The notes under the pieces were generated by a model, which saw nothing but the letters and a program-made list of their open reading frames with translations, was not told where the DNA came from and ran no database searches. Below are positions 46,554 to 55,274 of a stretch of DNA of 64,000 nt, piece after piece (the first letter of the stretch is position 1; every line of letters starts with the position of its first letter). Location of the stretch: contig OZ257149.1 of assembly GCA_965279085.1 (NCBI GenBank), forward strand, positions 124,001-188,000, in the 5' to 3' direction. The position numbers were made by a program, and so were the translations under genes. Origin of the DNA: UBA7672 sp965279085 (GTDB lineage: Bacteria; Pseudomonadota; Alphaproteobacteria; Caulobacterales; Hyphomonadaceae).

Positions 46554-48005
46554 TCAGCTGAACACCAACTCCGGATCATCCAGCTTGCCATAGCGCAGCA
46601 TCATCAGGTCAGCCGCGTAGTTCTGGTTCAATTTCCAGGGCTTGCGCGCGCCCTGTTTCGGGAAGCGGTCGATCGTCCGCTGAACATAGCCCGACGAGAA
46701 ATCCAGCCACGGCGTCTGCTGGGTATTGGGATCGAGGTTGCGAGGCGTCGCGGATTTCGCGCCCGTCTTGTACATCCGCTTGATGATGCGGCAGGTGTAT
46801 TCGCAGGTGAGGTCGCACTTCAGCGTCCAAGAGGCGTTGGTGTAGCCGAAGATCGAAACGAGGTTCGGCACGCCTTCGTACATCATGCCCTTGTAGGTAA
46901 GCCGCTTCGACAGATCGATCTTCTGCCCGTCAACGCTGACTTCCGAGCCGCCGAGGAATTGCAGATCCAGCCCCGTCGCCGAGACGACAATGTCGGCTTT
47001 CAGGTCCTTGCCGGACGCCAGCTTGATGCCGGTCTCCGTGAAGGTGTCGATCGTGTCGGTCACGACTTCCGCGCGGCCCGCCTTGATCTCGTTGAACAGG
47101 TCGGCGTCCGGGATCAGGCACATGCGCTGGTCCCACGGATTGTATTTCGGGTTGAAGTGCGTGGAGACGGGGTAGTCCGGCCCCAGTTCCTTCTGCGCCA
47201 GATTCGCGATGGCTTCGCGAACCTTCTGCGGCTCCTTGCGGGCGCGACTGTAGAACAGCATTTGCAGGCCGACATTCTTCCAGCGCGTCAGACCGTAGGC
47301 CATCTTCGAGGGGAGCATCTTGCGCAGGCGCGTCGCGATCTTGTCGGTCGAGGGACGCGAGACAACGTAGGTCGGCGAGCGCTGAAGCATCGTCACATGC
47401 TTCGCCGTCTTCGCCATCTCCGGAACAATGGTCACGGCCGTCGCACCCGACCCGATCACGACCACATCCTTGCCGGAATGATCCAGGTCCTCCGGCCACA
47501 GCTGCGGATGGATCAGCTTCCCCTTGTAGCTTTCCAAGCCCGGGAAGTCCGGCGTGTAGCCCTTGTAGTAGTTGTAGTACCCCGAACACATCATGACGAA
47601 CGAGCAGCTGTACTCCACGGCCTTGCCGTCGTGCTCCGCGCTGACCATCCAGCGCGCATCCTTCGAGGACCACGAGACGCCGGTGACCCGGTGCTTGAAC
47701 CGGATATGCTTGTCGATGCCGTTCTCGCGCGCGGTCTCGCGCACATACTCACGGATCGAAGGCCCATCAGCGATCGCCTTGGCACCCGGCCACGGTTTGA
47801 AGTTGTACCCCAACGTATACATGTCCGAATCCGAACGGATGCCCGGATACCGGAACAAGTCCCACGTCCCCCCAATCGCCTCACGCGCCTCAACAATTGC
47901 ATACGTCTTCTTCGGCAGACGCTTCTGCAAGTGATAGCCCGCGCCAATGCCGGAAAGACCAGCGCCGACAATAACAACGTCGAAGTGTTCGGCGGGCAAC
48001 GACAT
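46554..48005 (-). CDS. Flavin-containing monooxygenase (Baeyer-Villiger type)
   Basis: The 483-residue flavoprotein has the FAD GxGxxG motif (VVIVGAGLSGIGAG), the segment GGTWDLFRYPGIRSD, the NADPH-binding VVVIGSGATAV and a later ATGLDL segment. The FYxGxxxHxxxW-like motif appears as GKLIHPQLWPEDLDHSGKDV. It would insert oxygen into ketones or oxidise sulfur or nitrogen compounds. Start choice: AAGGAG is only one base before ATG 48005, so a TTG two codons further in is a possible alternative. No substrate is indicated by its neighbours. Confidence 0.9.
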   Translation of the reverse strand: MSLPAEHFDVVIVGAGLSGIGAGYHLQKRLPKKTYAIVEAREAIGGTWDLFRYPGIRSDSDMYTLGYNFKPWPGAKAIADGPSIREYVRETARENGIDKHIRFKHRVTGVSWSSKDARWMVSAEHDGKAVEYSCSFVMMCSGYYNYYKGYTPDFPGLESYKGKLIHPQLWPEDLDHSGKDVVVIGSGATAVTIVPEMAKTAKHVTMLQRSPTYVVSRPSTDKIATRLRKMLPSKMAYGLTRWKNVGLQMLFYSRARKEPQKVREAIANLAQKELGPDYPVSTHFNPKYNPWDQRMCLIPDADLFNEIKAGRAEVVTDTIDTFTETGIKLASGKDLKADIVVSATGLDLQFLGGSEVSVDGQKIDLSKRLTYKGMMYEGVPNLVSIFGYTNASWTLKCDLTCEYTCRIIKRMYKTGAKSATPRNLDPNTQQTPWLDFSSGYVQRTIDRFPKQGARKPWKLNQNYAADLMMLRYGKLDDPELVFS

Positions 48006-48482
48006 ACTCCTTGTTCAGACACGCTGACGGTATTGCCGTTTTCGCGTTCCGCAACACCGCCGCCGTCGTGGCGCCGTTAGGGCAGGGCGGTTCGCGCTCG
48101 CGTGGAGGGCGAAGGCCTGTGGATGAATCGCGCGCACAAAGCAGGGAACAGTAAGGAACCGGCCTTCGTCAGGGCGTCACAAATGAAGCCCGCCCGCTAG
48201 CACTGCCACGGCCGCACGAATCAGAAATTCCGCGTCCGCATCGAAGTCATCGAATGATTTTCATGCGCTTTGTGGCCAATATTGCATTGCAAACTGGAAA
48301 GCATGTTGCTCGTTCGCCCCGGCTATACCGAAAATGCAGAGTATTCGTATGGCCGGGCCGGGCCCGTATGGGCAACGCAAAAAAAAGCGTGTAGGCGGTG
48401 GATCATATGCGGGGCGACCGCGTTATTGCCCCGGTGCCGGTCTCCGGACGCCGGGGAGTGCCTTTGGACAAGGGGAACGATA
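48006..48482. other. Intergenic region and 5' leader before the OmpA-like gene
   Basis: About 475 bp lie between the divergent monooxygenase and OmpA-like genes. No gene is supported here: the frame open from 48270 lacks an RBS, and the OmpA signal peptide begins at 48483. A GC-rich stem-loop at 48429-48456 pairs CCCCGG with CCGGGG, and inside it CCGG with CCGG, close to the Shine-Dalgarno. An AT-richer segment at 48235-48310 (TTCATGCG, CCAATATTGCATTGC) may hold the promoter. No clear -10/-35 pair is defined. Confidence 0.5.
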
Positions 48483-49640
48483 ATGAAAAAAGCACTATTG
48501 TGCGCCACCGCGGCCGCCGGATTGGTGTCTGTGGGCGCAACTGCTCATGCTCAATCAGGATGGTATGCCACCGGTAAAGTCGGTGCTGTCGTTGATGGTC
48601 TCCAGGACGTCGACGCGGCGGGCAACAACGGCCAGATCGATGTGCGGATGAGCCCCGAGGTCGAACCTGTGTTCGGCGTCGGTCTCGGCTACGGCTTCGA
48701 CAACGGTTTCCGTCTCGAAGGTACGGCCACCTATCGCAACACCAACATGGATGTTCCGGACAGCTTCATCGGCATCCAGCCTCCGGGCACTGTCGGTCCG
48801 CAAGGCGCCGGCTCGACGCGCGTCACGAACCTGATGTTCAACGCCATCAAAGACTTCAACATGGGCGGCAACGTGCAGCCCTATCTCGGCCTCGGCGTTG
48901 GCGCTGCCCGCGTCGATACCCGCGTGGCTTCGCTCTACTCGTTCCCGGGCGGTGCTCCGGCTAACGGCTTCGACGACAGCGACTCCTCGTTCGCGTGGAA
49001 CGCTCTCGCCGGCTTCGGCATCAAGCTGTCGGAACAAATGACGGTTGATATTGGCTACACCTACACGGATGCTCAGGAACTTGCCTACCAAGGCATCGAC
49101 GGCACCTACGAGTCGTCCTGGAACGAGCACGTGGTGAGCGCGGGTCTGCGCTGGCAGTTTGCGGCTCCTCCGCCGCCGGCTCCTCCGCCGCCTCCTCCTC
49201 CGCCCCCTCCGCCGCCTCCGCCGCCGCCTCCTCCGCCGCCTCCGCCTCCGCCTCCGGTCGCGCAGACCGAGACGGCCCAGCAGTGCGCCGCGCAGCCGAC
49301 GCCGTTCGTGGTGTACTTCGAGTGGGATCGCTCCGACCTCACTGCGACGAACCGCGACACGATCAACGCTGCGGTTGCACGTGCGAAACAGGGTGGATGC
49401 TCGATCACGCTCACGAGCGTCGAAGGCCACACCGACTCGTCGGGCGGCGCTGCCTACAACGACCGCCTCTCGGCTCGCCGGGCGGACACGGTCAAGCAGG
49501 CTCTCGTTGCTGCGGGTGTTGCGGACGCCTCGATCCGTACGGAAGCTCGTGGCGAAGGCGACCCCGCCGAAGCCCGTCCGGACGGCACGCGCGAACCGCT
49601 CAACCGCCGCGCGGAAGTCGCGATCACGATCGGCCGCTAA
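48483..49640 (+). CDS. OmpA-family outer-membrane protein with long proline linker
   Basis: ATG 48483 follows AAGGGGAACGATA. The 385-residue product has a signal peptide ending in AHAQSG, an N-terminal eight-strand beta-barrel (residues 22-226), then A-P4-A-P25-V at residues 228-259. The C-terminal OmpA domain binds peptidoglycan (VVYFEWDRSDLTATNRDTI, then GHTDSSGGAAYNDRLSARRAD and NRRAEVAI). It anchors the outer membrane to the wall. The proline run is unusually long; it is coded by mixed CCG/CCT codons. A perfect terminator follows. Confidence 0.95.
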   Translation: MKKALLCATAAAGLVSVGATAHAQSGWYATGKVGAVVDGLQDVDAAGNNGQIDVRMSPEVEPVFGVGLGYGFDNGFRLEGTATYRNTNMDVPDSFIGIQPPGTVGPQGAGSTRVTNLMFNAIKDFNMGGNVQPYLGLGVGAARVDTRVASLYSFPGGAPANGFDDSDSSFAWNALAGFGIKLSEQMTVDIGYTYTDAQELAYQGIDGTYESSWNEHVVSAGLRWQFAAPPPPAPPPPPPPPPPPPPPPPPPPPPPPPPVAQTETAQQCAAQPTPFVVYFEWDRSDLTATNRDTINAAVARAKQGGCSITLTSVEGHTDSSGGAAYNDRLSARRADTVKQALVAAGVADASIRTEARGEGDPAEARPDGTREPLNRRAEVAITIGR

Positions 49641-49670
49641 TTACGGTCAATCGATACGAACTGAAGGAGC

Positions 49671-49701
49671 AGCCCGGTCGAAAGACCGGGCTGTTTCCGT
49701 T
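49671..49701 (+). terminator. Rho-independent terminator after the OmpA-like gene
   Basis: AGCCCGGTC (49671-49679), a GAAA loop, GACCGGGCT (49684-49692), then the T-rich run GTTTCCGTTT. The 9-bp perfect stem is 30 bases after the stop. Confidence 0.9.
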
Positions 49702-49711
49702 TGCATCATAG

Positions 49712-50605
49712 CTAAGACGCAGCCGCTGGCCGGGCCCGGCCGGCGCCGGCCTGCAGGGATGCAGCCTGATTGTCTGCTTCGATTTCGAAACCGGCAGCCT
49801 CCAGCAGACGCGCGATTGCGCCGGTTAGCTCGATAGTTCGGGGGCGGTCGTCGCCTGCAATATCCCGGGCGAGCGAGCGAACCAGGCGCTGGAGGGTCGG
49901 AGCGCCGATCGCAGCGACTATTTCCCGGATGTCATCGGATGGTGAAACAGGAGCGGCTGTCGGGCCGGCCGGCGCGATCCTGGCTGGATCGATCTCAACG
50001 AGCATGCGCCCCATCACTCCGGTCTTCGCACGAGTCAGCGCCAGTATGTGCTGGCCAACCTCGATCTCGGCGGCGACGGCGGTGCCCTTTCCGCCTTCGT
50101 ACTCTCGCGGCGTGCCGAGATGGCGCAGTGGCCAGCCATAGGCGGCGATACGTTCGGCGAGGCGCAATTCGGCGAGCATCGTCAGGTGCGTGAGGCCGCG
50201 AGAGAGACAGAACTCCAGGATTCCAACCATCAGCTCACGCTGATGGTTCGACGGCCAGCGCGGATTGGTCGTGCGGCGATGCTGGGGAGCGGCGATCCAG
50301 CGGGAAATGTCCCAGACCGAATCGAGTTCGAGCAGGGCCTCGTCCGACCAGTCTGAGAACTTCTTGAGCAGCGTTGGCGCCCTCGTCGGATTGATACGTA
50401 CGGAAGCGGCGACATCGCCAAACGGATCCAGACTCATGAGATAGACGGCATGTTAGTCGTCGAACTCGTCTGTCTCCCGGCCATCGCGTGAGGCGAGGCC
50501 AGACCAGCCATGACCTTCGACATAGAATGCGTGGCGCATGCGAAACATCTGGTCGAGCTGTCGCGCATACAGGTGCTGGTTCGCCAGCGAGACGGCGTGG
50601 ATCAT
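49712..50605 (-). pseudogene. LuxI-family acyl-homoserine-lactone synthase interrupted by a nonsense codon
   Basis: From ATG 50605 (GGGGA upstream), 50 codons read MIHAVSLANQHLYARQLDQM then FRMRHAFYVEGHGWSG and GRETDEFDD. This is the N-terminal LuxI domain, with Arg24, Phe27, Trp34 and Asp46/Asp49 at the expected positions. A single TAA at 50455-50453 follows. The same frame continues HAVYL and then MSLDPFGDVAASVRINPTRAP, VWDISRW, TMLAELRLAERIAAYGW and LGTPREYEG, the rest of a LuxI protein. No frameshift is needed. The 241-residue downstream part alone lacks the active-site Arg, Trp and Asp residues. It is either a dead gene, a read-through case or a sequencing error. No luxR neighbour is seen. 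Confidence 0.85.
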
Positions 50606-50678
50606 CGGATTCCCCAACCCGCCGTCAGGCGCCCATGCCCGTGGCGGCTTCGGGAGTATGACTCGCGCTTGGCCAATT

Positions 50679-50695
50679 CACAACCAAGGGTTGTG
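50679..50695. promoter_or_regulatory. Dyad between the LuxI pseudogene and a lipoprotein gene
   Basis: CACAACC-AAG-GGTTGTG is a perfect 7-bp dyad about 75-90 bp upstream of the LuxI start and about 115 bp upstream of the lipoprotein start. Its place between divergent genes fits an operator, for example of a LuxR-type protein, but it does not match the classical lux box well. The rest of 50606-50809 shows nothing else. Confidence 0.35.
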
Positions 50696-50809
50696 GAAGC
50701 CACATGCCAGCCGCGAACTGGCTGCTGATTGCAGGCTTTTCAGGTTTCTTGGCAGGGGAAAGCTGTCTAATGTCGCGGCAAGGGGCCGGGATAGCCCTAG
50801 GGGTGCTGG

Positions 50810-51136
50810 ATGAAGCGCGTTGCGATTTTGATGGCGGTTCTGTTCGTGGCTGCGTGCGGCGAGAGCAAGCCGCCGCTCAGCGCGGAGCACACGCAGATGG
50901 CCAAGGCCTGCGTGGCGGGCGGCGGCGATCAGACCCACTGCGAATGCCAGGCAACGAAGCTGGACGAATTGCTGGCCGCCAACGAGATCGAGTCTGCTGT
51001 CTACCGGATGATGATCCTGCAAGCCGAAGGCAAGGACGACGAGGCGGAAGCTGCCTACAGCGCACTCGATTATTCGCAGGCGCTGCAGCCTGCGACCGCA
51101 GGCGAGGCCATGGCGGCCTGCGACGTTGCCGGCTAG
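50810..51136 (+). CDS. Small exported lipoprotein with a CECxA motif (tandem paralogue 1)
   Basis: The 108-residue product has a lipoprotein signal with Cys16 in VAACGE. The mature part has MAKACVAGGGDQTHCECQATKL and later MAACDVAG, so four Cys besides the lipid-acceptor one. It is related to the next gene downstream: both have an XXHCEC/VCECxA stretch, a following helix and a terminal Cys. AGGGG precedes the ATG. Function unknown. Confidence 0.6.
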   Translation: MKRVAILMAVLFVAACGESKPPLSAEHTQMAKACVAGGGDQTHCECQATKLDELLAANEIESAVYRMMILQAEGKDDEAEAAYSALDYSQALQPATAGEAMAACDVAG

Positions 51137-51207
51137 CAGACATTGTTGAGCGCACCGCGCGAGGCTAGAAGCGCGGTGTCACAAATCGGGGAACGGTCGA
51201 GCACGCC

Positions 51208-51528
51208 ATGGCGCGCCTAACACTCATCGCCATCGCCGCTCTGGTTCTTGCTGGCTGCAGCCAGAACGAGGCCGGCAAGAAGGTGATCACCGAGCAGTGC
51301 ATCGCCGACGGCGAAGCCATCGAGGTGTGCGAGTGCATCGCGAAGGAAGCCGACGCCAAGCTTGATCAAGACCTGTTCGACATCGTCGTGCTGGGCGCTC
51401 AGGGAGCCGACCTGGATACGGCGAGGCTTGTTTCCGAACTTGATCCTCAACAGCAGTCCAAATTCACGGTCACCGTCCGGCAGTTGCTCAACAGCTGCGG
51501 CGCTGAAGGATATCTGGCGGGCAGCTAA
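51208..51528 (+). CDS. Small exported lipoprotein with a CECxA motif (tandem paralogue 2)
   Basis: The 106-residue product has its lipobox at LVLAGCSQ, a first mature Cys in ITEQCIADGEAIEVCECIAKEA and one near the end (LLNSCGAEG). The arrangement matches the preceding gene, so the two probably arose by tandem duplication. Spacing between them is 71 bp. It ends four bases into the convergent trmL. Function unknown. Confidence 0.6.
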   Translation: MARLTLIAIAALVLAGCSQNEAGKKVITEQCIADGEAIEVCECIAKEADAKLDQDLFDIVVLGAQGADLDTARLVSELDPQQQSKFTVTVRQLLNSCGAEGYLAGS

Positions 51529-52031
51529 CCGCCCGGCAGGCCGCCGGTCTGTCGCAACGCTTCCCATAACGCGATCCCGGCCGTCATCGCGACATTCAGA
51601 GAGCGGACGCCCGGCTGAAGCGGTACGCGAACGCGTACGTCTGCGGCATTATGAACATCGTCAGGTACGCCGGCTGACTCGCGACCGAAGAGCAGGGTGT
51701 CCCCTGGCTGGAAGGCGTGTTCGTCGAGCCGGATGGCGCCTTTGGTCGTGAAAAGAACGAGTCGGCTTGTCGGCGGCTTTGATTCGAGAAAGGCCGACCA
51801 GCCGTCATGACGCAGGATTTCGGCCTTTTCCCCATAGTCCATCGCCGTCCGGCGGATCGCTTTGTCGGTCAAAGGGAAGCCGCAGGGCTCGATGATATCG
51901 ACTGCGACGCCAAGGCACGCCGCCAAACGGAGACTTGCCCCAAGATTCTGAGGGATATCCGGTTGATAGAGGGCGAGTCGCACTTTAGACGGGTCCGTCG
52001 CGAAAGGGGCTTTCTTGCGACACCCTGCCAC
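51525..52031 (-). CDS. trmL: tRNA (cytidine/uridine-34 2'-O)-methyltransferase
   Basis: This SPOUT-fold methyltransferase has LALYQPDIPQNLGASLRLAACLG at the N-terminus, LLFGRESAGVPDDVH and the knot-forming VPLQPGVRSLNVAMTAGIALWEA at the C-terminus. TrmL methylates the wobble base of tRNA-Leu. The start is GTG 52031, with GAGGAA eight bases upstream; GTG 51983 would give the shorter, more typical N-terminus. It is divergent from petA with 64 bp between starts. Confidence 0.9.
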   Translation of the reverse strand: MAGCRKKAPFATDPSKVRLALYQPDIPQNLGASLRLAACLGVAVDIIEPCGFPLTDKAIRRTAMDYGEKAEILRHDGWSAFLESKPPTSRLVLFTTKGAIRLDEHAFQPGDTLLFGRESAGVPDDVHNAADVRVRVPLQPGVRSLNVAMTAGIALWEALRQTGGLPGG

Positions 52032-52095
52032 GTGGGGGCTTCCTCACGCGGCGGTAATAAGGCGTCGAAAGCTCCGGATAGCATGGGAGACTCGT

Positions 52096-52677
52096 GTGTC
52101 GGAACACGGATCGAAAGCTGCAACAGCTGACGGCGCTCATGCAGGGGAAACGCGTCGGGATTTCATTCACATCGCTGCAGCGACAGTGACCGCCGGCGGC
52201 GTCGCCGCGGTAGCCTGGCCGTTCGTGCAGCAACTTGCTCCGGCATCCGACACGCGCGCGCTTTCGAGCGCCGAAGTCGATGTCTCCAAGGTTCCGCTCG
52301 GCAGCGAGATCCGCGTGCTGATCGGCGGCCAGCCTTTCTTCATCCGTCACCGTACGCCGGCGGAAATCGCCTCGGCTAAGGCCGGCGACACCGCTCAACT
52401 CCGCGATCCCGCTACGGACGACTCGCGCCTCGTCAAAGGCGCTGATGGAAATCTCAACCCGGCTATCCTCGTCACCTCGGGCACATGCACCCACCTCGGC
52501 TGCGTGCCGGTTGGTCCGGCGCAAGGGTCGGTTGGCGAGTTCGGCGGCTGGTACTGCCCGTGCCACGGTTCGCACTACGACACGTCCGGACGCATTCGTA
52601 AGGGACCCGCGCCGAAGAACCTGGCGATCCCGAAATACGAATACTCGTCCGCGTCCATGATCAAGATTTCGCTGTAG
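52096..52677 (+). CDS. petA: Ubiquinol-cytochrome c reductase, Rieske iron-sulfur subunit
   Basis: GTG 52096 is preceded by GGAG six bases upstream; the frame upstream is a spurious extension. The 193-residue product has a TAT-type signal (ETRRDFIHIAAATVT), a TM anchor and the two cluster-binding loops CTHLGC and CPCHGSHYD that hold the 2Fe-2S centre. It transfers electrons from ubiquinol to cytochrome c1. petABC follow in the normal order. Confidence 0.95.
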   Translation: MSEHGSKAATADGAHAGETRRDFIHIAAATVTAGGVAAVAWPFVQQLAPASDTRALSSAEVDVSKVPLGSEIRVLIGGQPFFIRHRTPAEIASAKAGDTAQLRDPATDDSRLVKGADGNLNPAILVTSGTCTHLGCVPVGPAQGSVGEFGGWYCPCHGSHYDTSGRIRKGPAPKNLAIPKYEYSSASMIKISL

Positions 52678-52693
52678 TAGGGGGAAGGGGCTC

Positions 52694-54136
52694 ATGAGCG
52701 GACCGTCGACCTACGTACCGAAGACCGGCATCGAGAAGTGGCTCGATACGCGTCTCCCCATCATCCGCTTCGGCGCGGACCTCATGGATTTCCCGACGCC
52801 GAAGAACCTGAACTACTGGTGGACGTTCGGCGGCATCCTCGCGGTGTGCCTCGTCATCCAGATCGTCACCGGCATCGTCCTGGCCATGCACTACGTAGCC
52901 AACACGCAGATGGCGTTCGCCTCGGTCGAGCGCATCATGCGCGACATCGACTATGGCTGGCTGATCCGGAACATCCACGCCAACGGCGCCTCGATGTTCT
53001 TCCTCGCCGTCTACGTCCACATGTTCCGCGGTATGTACTACGGCTCTTACAAGAACCCGCGCGAGGTGATCTGGATCCTCGGCGTGGTTATCTACTTCCT
53101 GATGATGGCGACGGCGTTCATGGGTTACGTGCTGCCCTGGGGCCAGATGTCGTTCCACGGCTCGGCCGTCATCACAAACCTGATCGGCGCGATCCCGCTG
53201 GTCGGCGAACCGATCAAGACCTACCTGATGGGCGGCCCGGCGATCGGCGATCCGACGCTGAACCGCTTCTTCTCGCTGCACTACCTGCTGCCGTTCGTGA
53301 TTGCGGGCATCGTCGTGCTGCACATCTGGGCGCTGCACGTGCCGGGCAACAACAACCCGACCGGCGTCTCGGTGAAGGACGTCAAGAAGGACGCTGTGCC
53401 GTTCCATCCGTACTACACCGTGAAGGACGGCTTCGCGATCATCGTCTTCCTGATCCTGTTCGCGCTCTTCGTGTTCTACTTCCCGAATGCGCTTGGTCAC
53501 GCCGACAACTCGATCGAGGCGAACCCGCTGCAGACCCCGGCGCACATCGTGCCGGAATGGTATCTGCTGCCGTTCTACGCGATCCTGCGCGCCGTGACGT
53601 TCGACATTGGCCCGATCGAGGCGAAGACGCTCGGCGTGTTCGCGATGTTCGGCTCGATCCTGATCCTGTTCGTGCTGCCGTGGCTCGACACTTCGAAGGT
53701 GCGCTCCATGCGCTACCGTCCGGTCGCCCGCTCGCTTTTCGTGGTGTTCGTGTTCGCCTCGATCGGCCTCGGCTTCTGTGGCGCCAACGATCCTGACAAG
53801 CTCGTCTTCAAGTATCGCTCGGACCAGCTCGCCGTCGTCTACACCGAAGGCGGAACGGGGCAGGCGAAACGCGAGATCTACGACGACTTTGCGGCTGCCC
53901 AGGCCAAACTGGCGGCCCTGCCGCCGACGGCTGGCGGTGCGATCGAGGTGCACTCGGAAGGGTTCAAGTGGCTGTGGCTATCGCAGATCCTTGGCGCCTA
54001 CTACTTCATGTACTTCATCGTCTTCCTGCCGCTGCTGGGCATCGTTGAGAAGCCGAAGCCCAGGCCTGCGTCGATCGCGGACAGCGTCCGCAAGAAACAC
54101 GGCTCGGCTCCCGCCGCCGCCGTAGCTGCTGAGTAG
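52694..54136 (+). CDS. petB: Cytochrome b of the bc1 complex
   Basis: The 480-residue membrane protein has TM helices and heme ligand histidines typical of cytochrome b: the first helix GGILAVCLVIQIVTGIVLAM, HANGASMFFLAVYVHMFRG and the Qo-site motif PEWYLLPFYA. It carries both hemes and the quinone sites. The gene starts 17 bases after petA. A C-terminal extension of about 50 residues, rich in Ala and Lys, is common in this class. Confidence 0.96.
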   Translation: MSGPSTYVPKTGIEKWLDTRLPIIRFGADLMDFPTPKNLNYWWTFGGILAVCLVIQIVTGIVLAMHYVANTQMAFASVERIMRDIDYGWLIRNIHANGASMFFLAVYVHMFRGMYYGSYKNPREVIWILGVVIYFLMMATAFMGYVLPWGQMSFHGSAVITNLIGAIPLVGEPIKTYLMGGPAIGDPTLNRFFSLHYLLPFVIAGIVVLHIWALHVPGNNNPTGVSVKDVKKDAVPFHPYYTVKDGFAIIVFLILFALFVFYFPNALGHADNSIEANPLQTPAHIVPEWYLLPFYAILRAVTFDIGPIEAKTLGVFAMFGSILILFVLPWLDTSKVRSMRYRPVARSLFVVFVFASIGLGFCGANDPDKLVFKYRSDQLAVVYTEGGTGQAKREIYDDFAAAQAKLAALPPTAGGAIEVHSEGFKWLWLSQILGAYYFMYFIVFLPLLGIVEKPKPRPASIADSVRKKHGSAPAAAVAAE

Positions 54137-54146
54137 GGAGAGAGAG

Positions 54147-55061
54147 ATGCGTATCGCGAAACTCGCTCTCGCCGGTCTTGCGGCTCTGGCCGTCAGCGCC
54201 ATCGCTGTTCCCGCCTTCGCGCAGGAACACGGCGCCGCTGCTGCCGGCGGGGAAGCTGAACACGCCGCTTCGGGCGGCGACCATCACCTGCTCGAGCCCA
54301 AGGGCGGCTGGCCGCACGACGACTATTTCGGGACGTTCGACCAGAACCAGCTGCAGCGCGGATTCAAGGTCTATTCGGAAGTCTGCTCCGCCTGCCACGG
54401 CATGAAACTGGTATCGTTCCGTACGCTGGGCGAGCAGGGCGGTCCGTTCTACGACGCCCGCTTCCCGAACCCGAACGACAACCCTGTCGTGAAGCAGATC
54501 GCGGCGACCTTCGTGAACCAGATTCCCAGCATCGACCCGGACTCGGGCGATCCGGTGAAGATGCCGGCCAAGACGTCTGACCGTATCCTCGGGCCGTACG
54601 CCAACGACATCGCAGCGCGTGTGCTGAACGGCGGCGCGCTGCCGCCGGACCTGTCGATCATCACCAAGGCGCGCCATGGCGGCGCTGGCTACGTCTACTC
54701 GCTGCTGATGGGCTATCACACGCCGCCGGCCGGCCTGACGGTCGCCGCCGGTCAGCACTACAACGCCTACTTCGCCGGCGACACGGCGGCGAGCTGGTCG
54801 GGCGATCCGCGCCTCAAGCCTTCGGGCGGCTTCCTCGCGATGGCGCCGCCGCTGTTGAATGCGACGACCACGTTCGACGACGGCACGCCGAATACCAAGG
54901 AGCAGATGGCACATGACGTTGCCGTCTTCCTTGCCTGGGCTGGCGATCCGAAGGCCGTGGCGCGCAAGCAGATGGGGGCCGCTGTGATTCCCTTCATGAT
55001 CCTGCTGTCGATCCTCGTCTTCTTCTCGTATCGCGCCATCTGGCGGAACGTCGAACACTAG
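54147..55061 (+). CDS. petC: Cytochrome c1 of the bc1 complex
   Basis: The 304-residue product has a signal peptide (residues 1-25), the heme c motif CSACHG near residue 81, the axial Met region and a C-terminal TM anchor (PFMILLSILVFFSYRAIW). It passes electrons to soluble cytochrome c. The His-rich insert near the mature N-terminus (EHAASGGDHHLLEPKGG) is ordinary for this family. Followed by a terminator cluster. Confidence 0.96.
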   Translation: MRIAKLALAGLAALAVSAIAVPAFAQEHGAAAAGGEAEHAASGGDHHLLEPKGGWPHDDYFGTFDQNQLQRGFKVYSEVCSACHGMKLVSFRTLGEQGGPFYDARFPNPNDNPVVKQIAATFVNQIPSIDPDSGDPVKMPAKTSDRILGPYANDIAARVLNGGALPPDLSIITKARHGGAGYVYSLLMGYHTPPAGLTVAAGQHYNAYFAGDTAASWSGDPRLKPSGGFLAMAPPLLNATTTFDDGTPNTKEQMAHDVAVFLAWAGDPKAVARKQMGAAVIPFMILLSILVFFSYRAIWRNVEH

Positions 55062-55080
55062 ACGTCCGCGAAAGCGTCAT

Positions 55081-55198
55081 CCCGCCGCAAAATTCCCGCG
55101 GCGGGAAACGACGCCTCATCCGTTCTATTTCGAACATTGGGCCTGCCCGCGAGATTGACCTTGCGTCCTGGCCTTTCGCGATACGCCGCGAGGCGTAT
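55081..55198. other. Two stem-loops between petC and its terminator
   Basis: CCCGCCGC (55081-55088) pairs with GCGGCGGG (55098-55105) around a 9-base loop, and ATACGCC (55181-55187), GCGA, GGCGTAT (55192-55198) forms a tetraloop hairpin directly before the next stem. Together with the terminator they make three consecutive stems in 175 bp, more than a simple operon end needs. They could be a small RNA or processing sites. Confidence 0.5.
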
Positions 55199-55255
55199 AC
55201 CGGGATCCTCGCAACCGTCGGGCTGTCGGTTTGCGTGGATCCCGGTTTCGTTTTT
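55199..55255 (+). terminator. Strong intrinsic terminator after petABC
   Basis: ACCGGGATCC (55199-55208) pairs with GGATCCCGGT (55237-55246); inside, CGCAACC pairs with GGTTTGCG with one bulge. TTCGTTTTT follows at once. The T-run ends 20 bases before the GNAT gene, so petABC should be insulated from it. Confidence 0.85.
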
Positions 55256-55274
55256 GAGGCGGAACGAACGCGGC

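Noticed and set aside
48270..48482. N-terminal extension of the OmpA-like protein
   Set aside because: The signal peptide and RBS place the start at 48483.
49161..49260. Dense short repeats that resemble an array
   Set aside because: These are proline codons of the OmpA linker, with no spacers; not CRISPR.
49712..50437. Complete 241-residue hypothetical protein
   Set aside because: It is the downstream part of a LuxI frame; the active-site half is upstream of an in-frame TAA.
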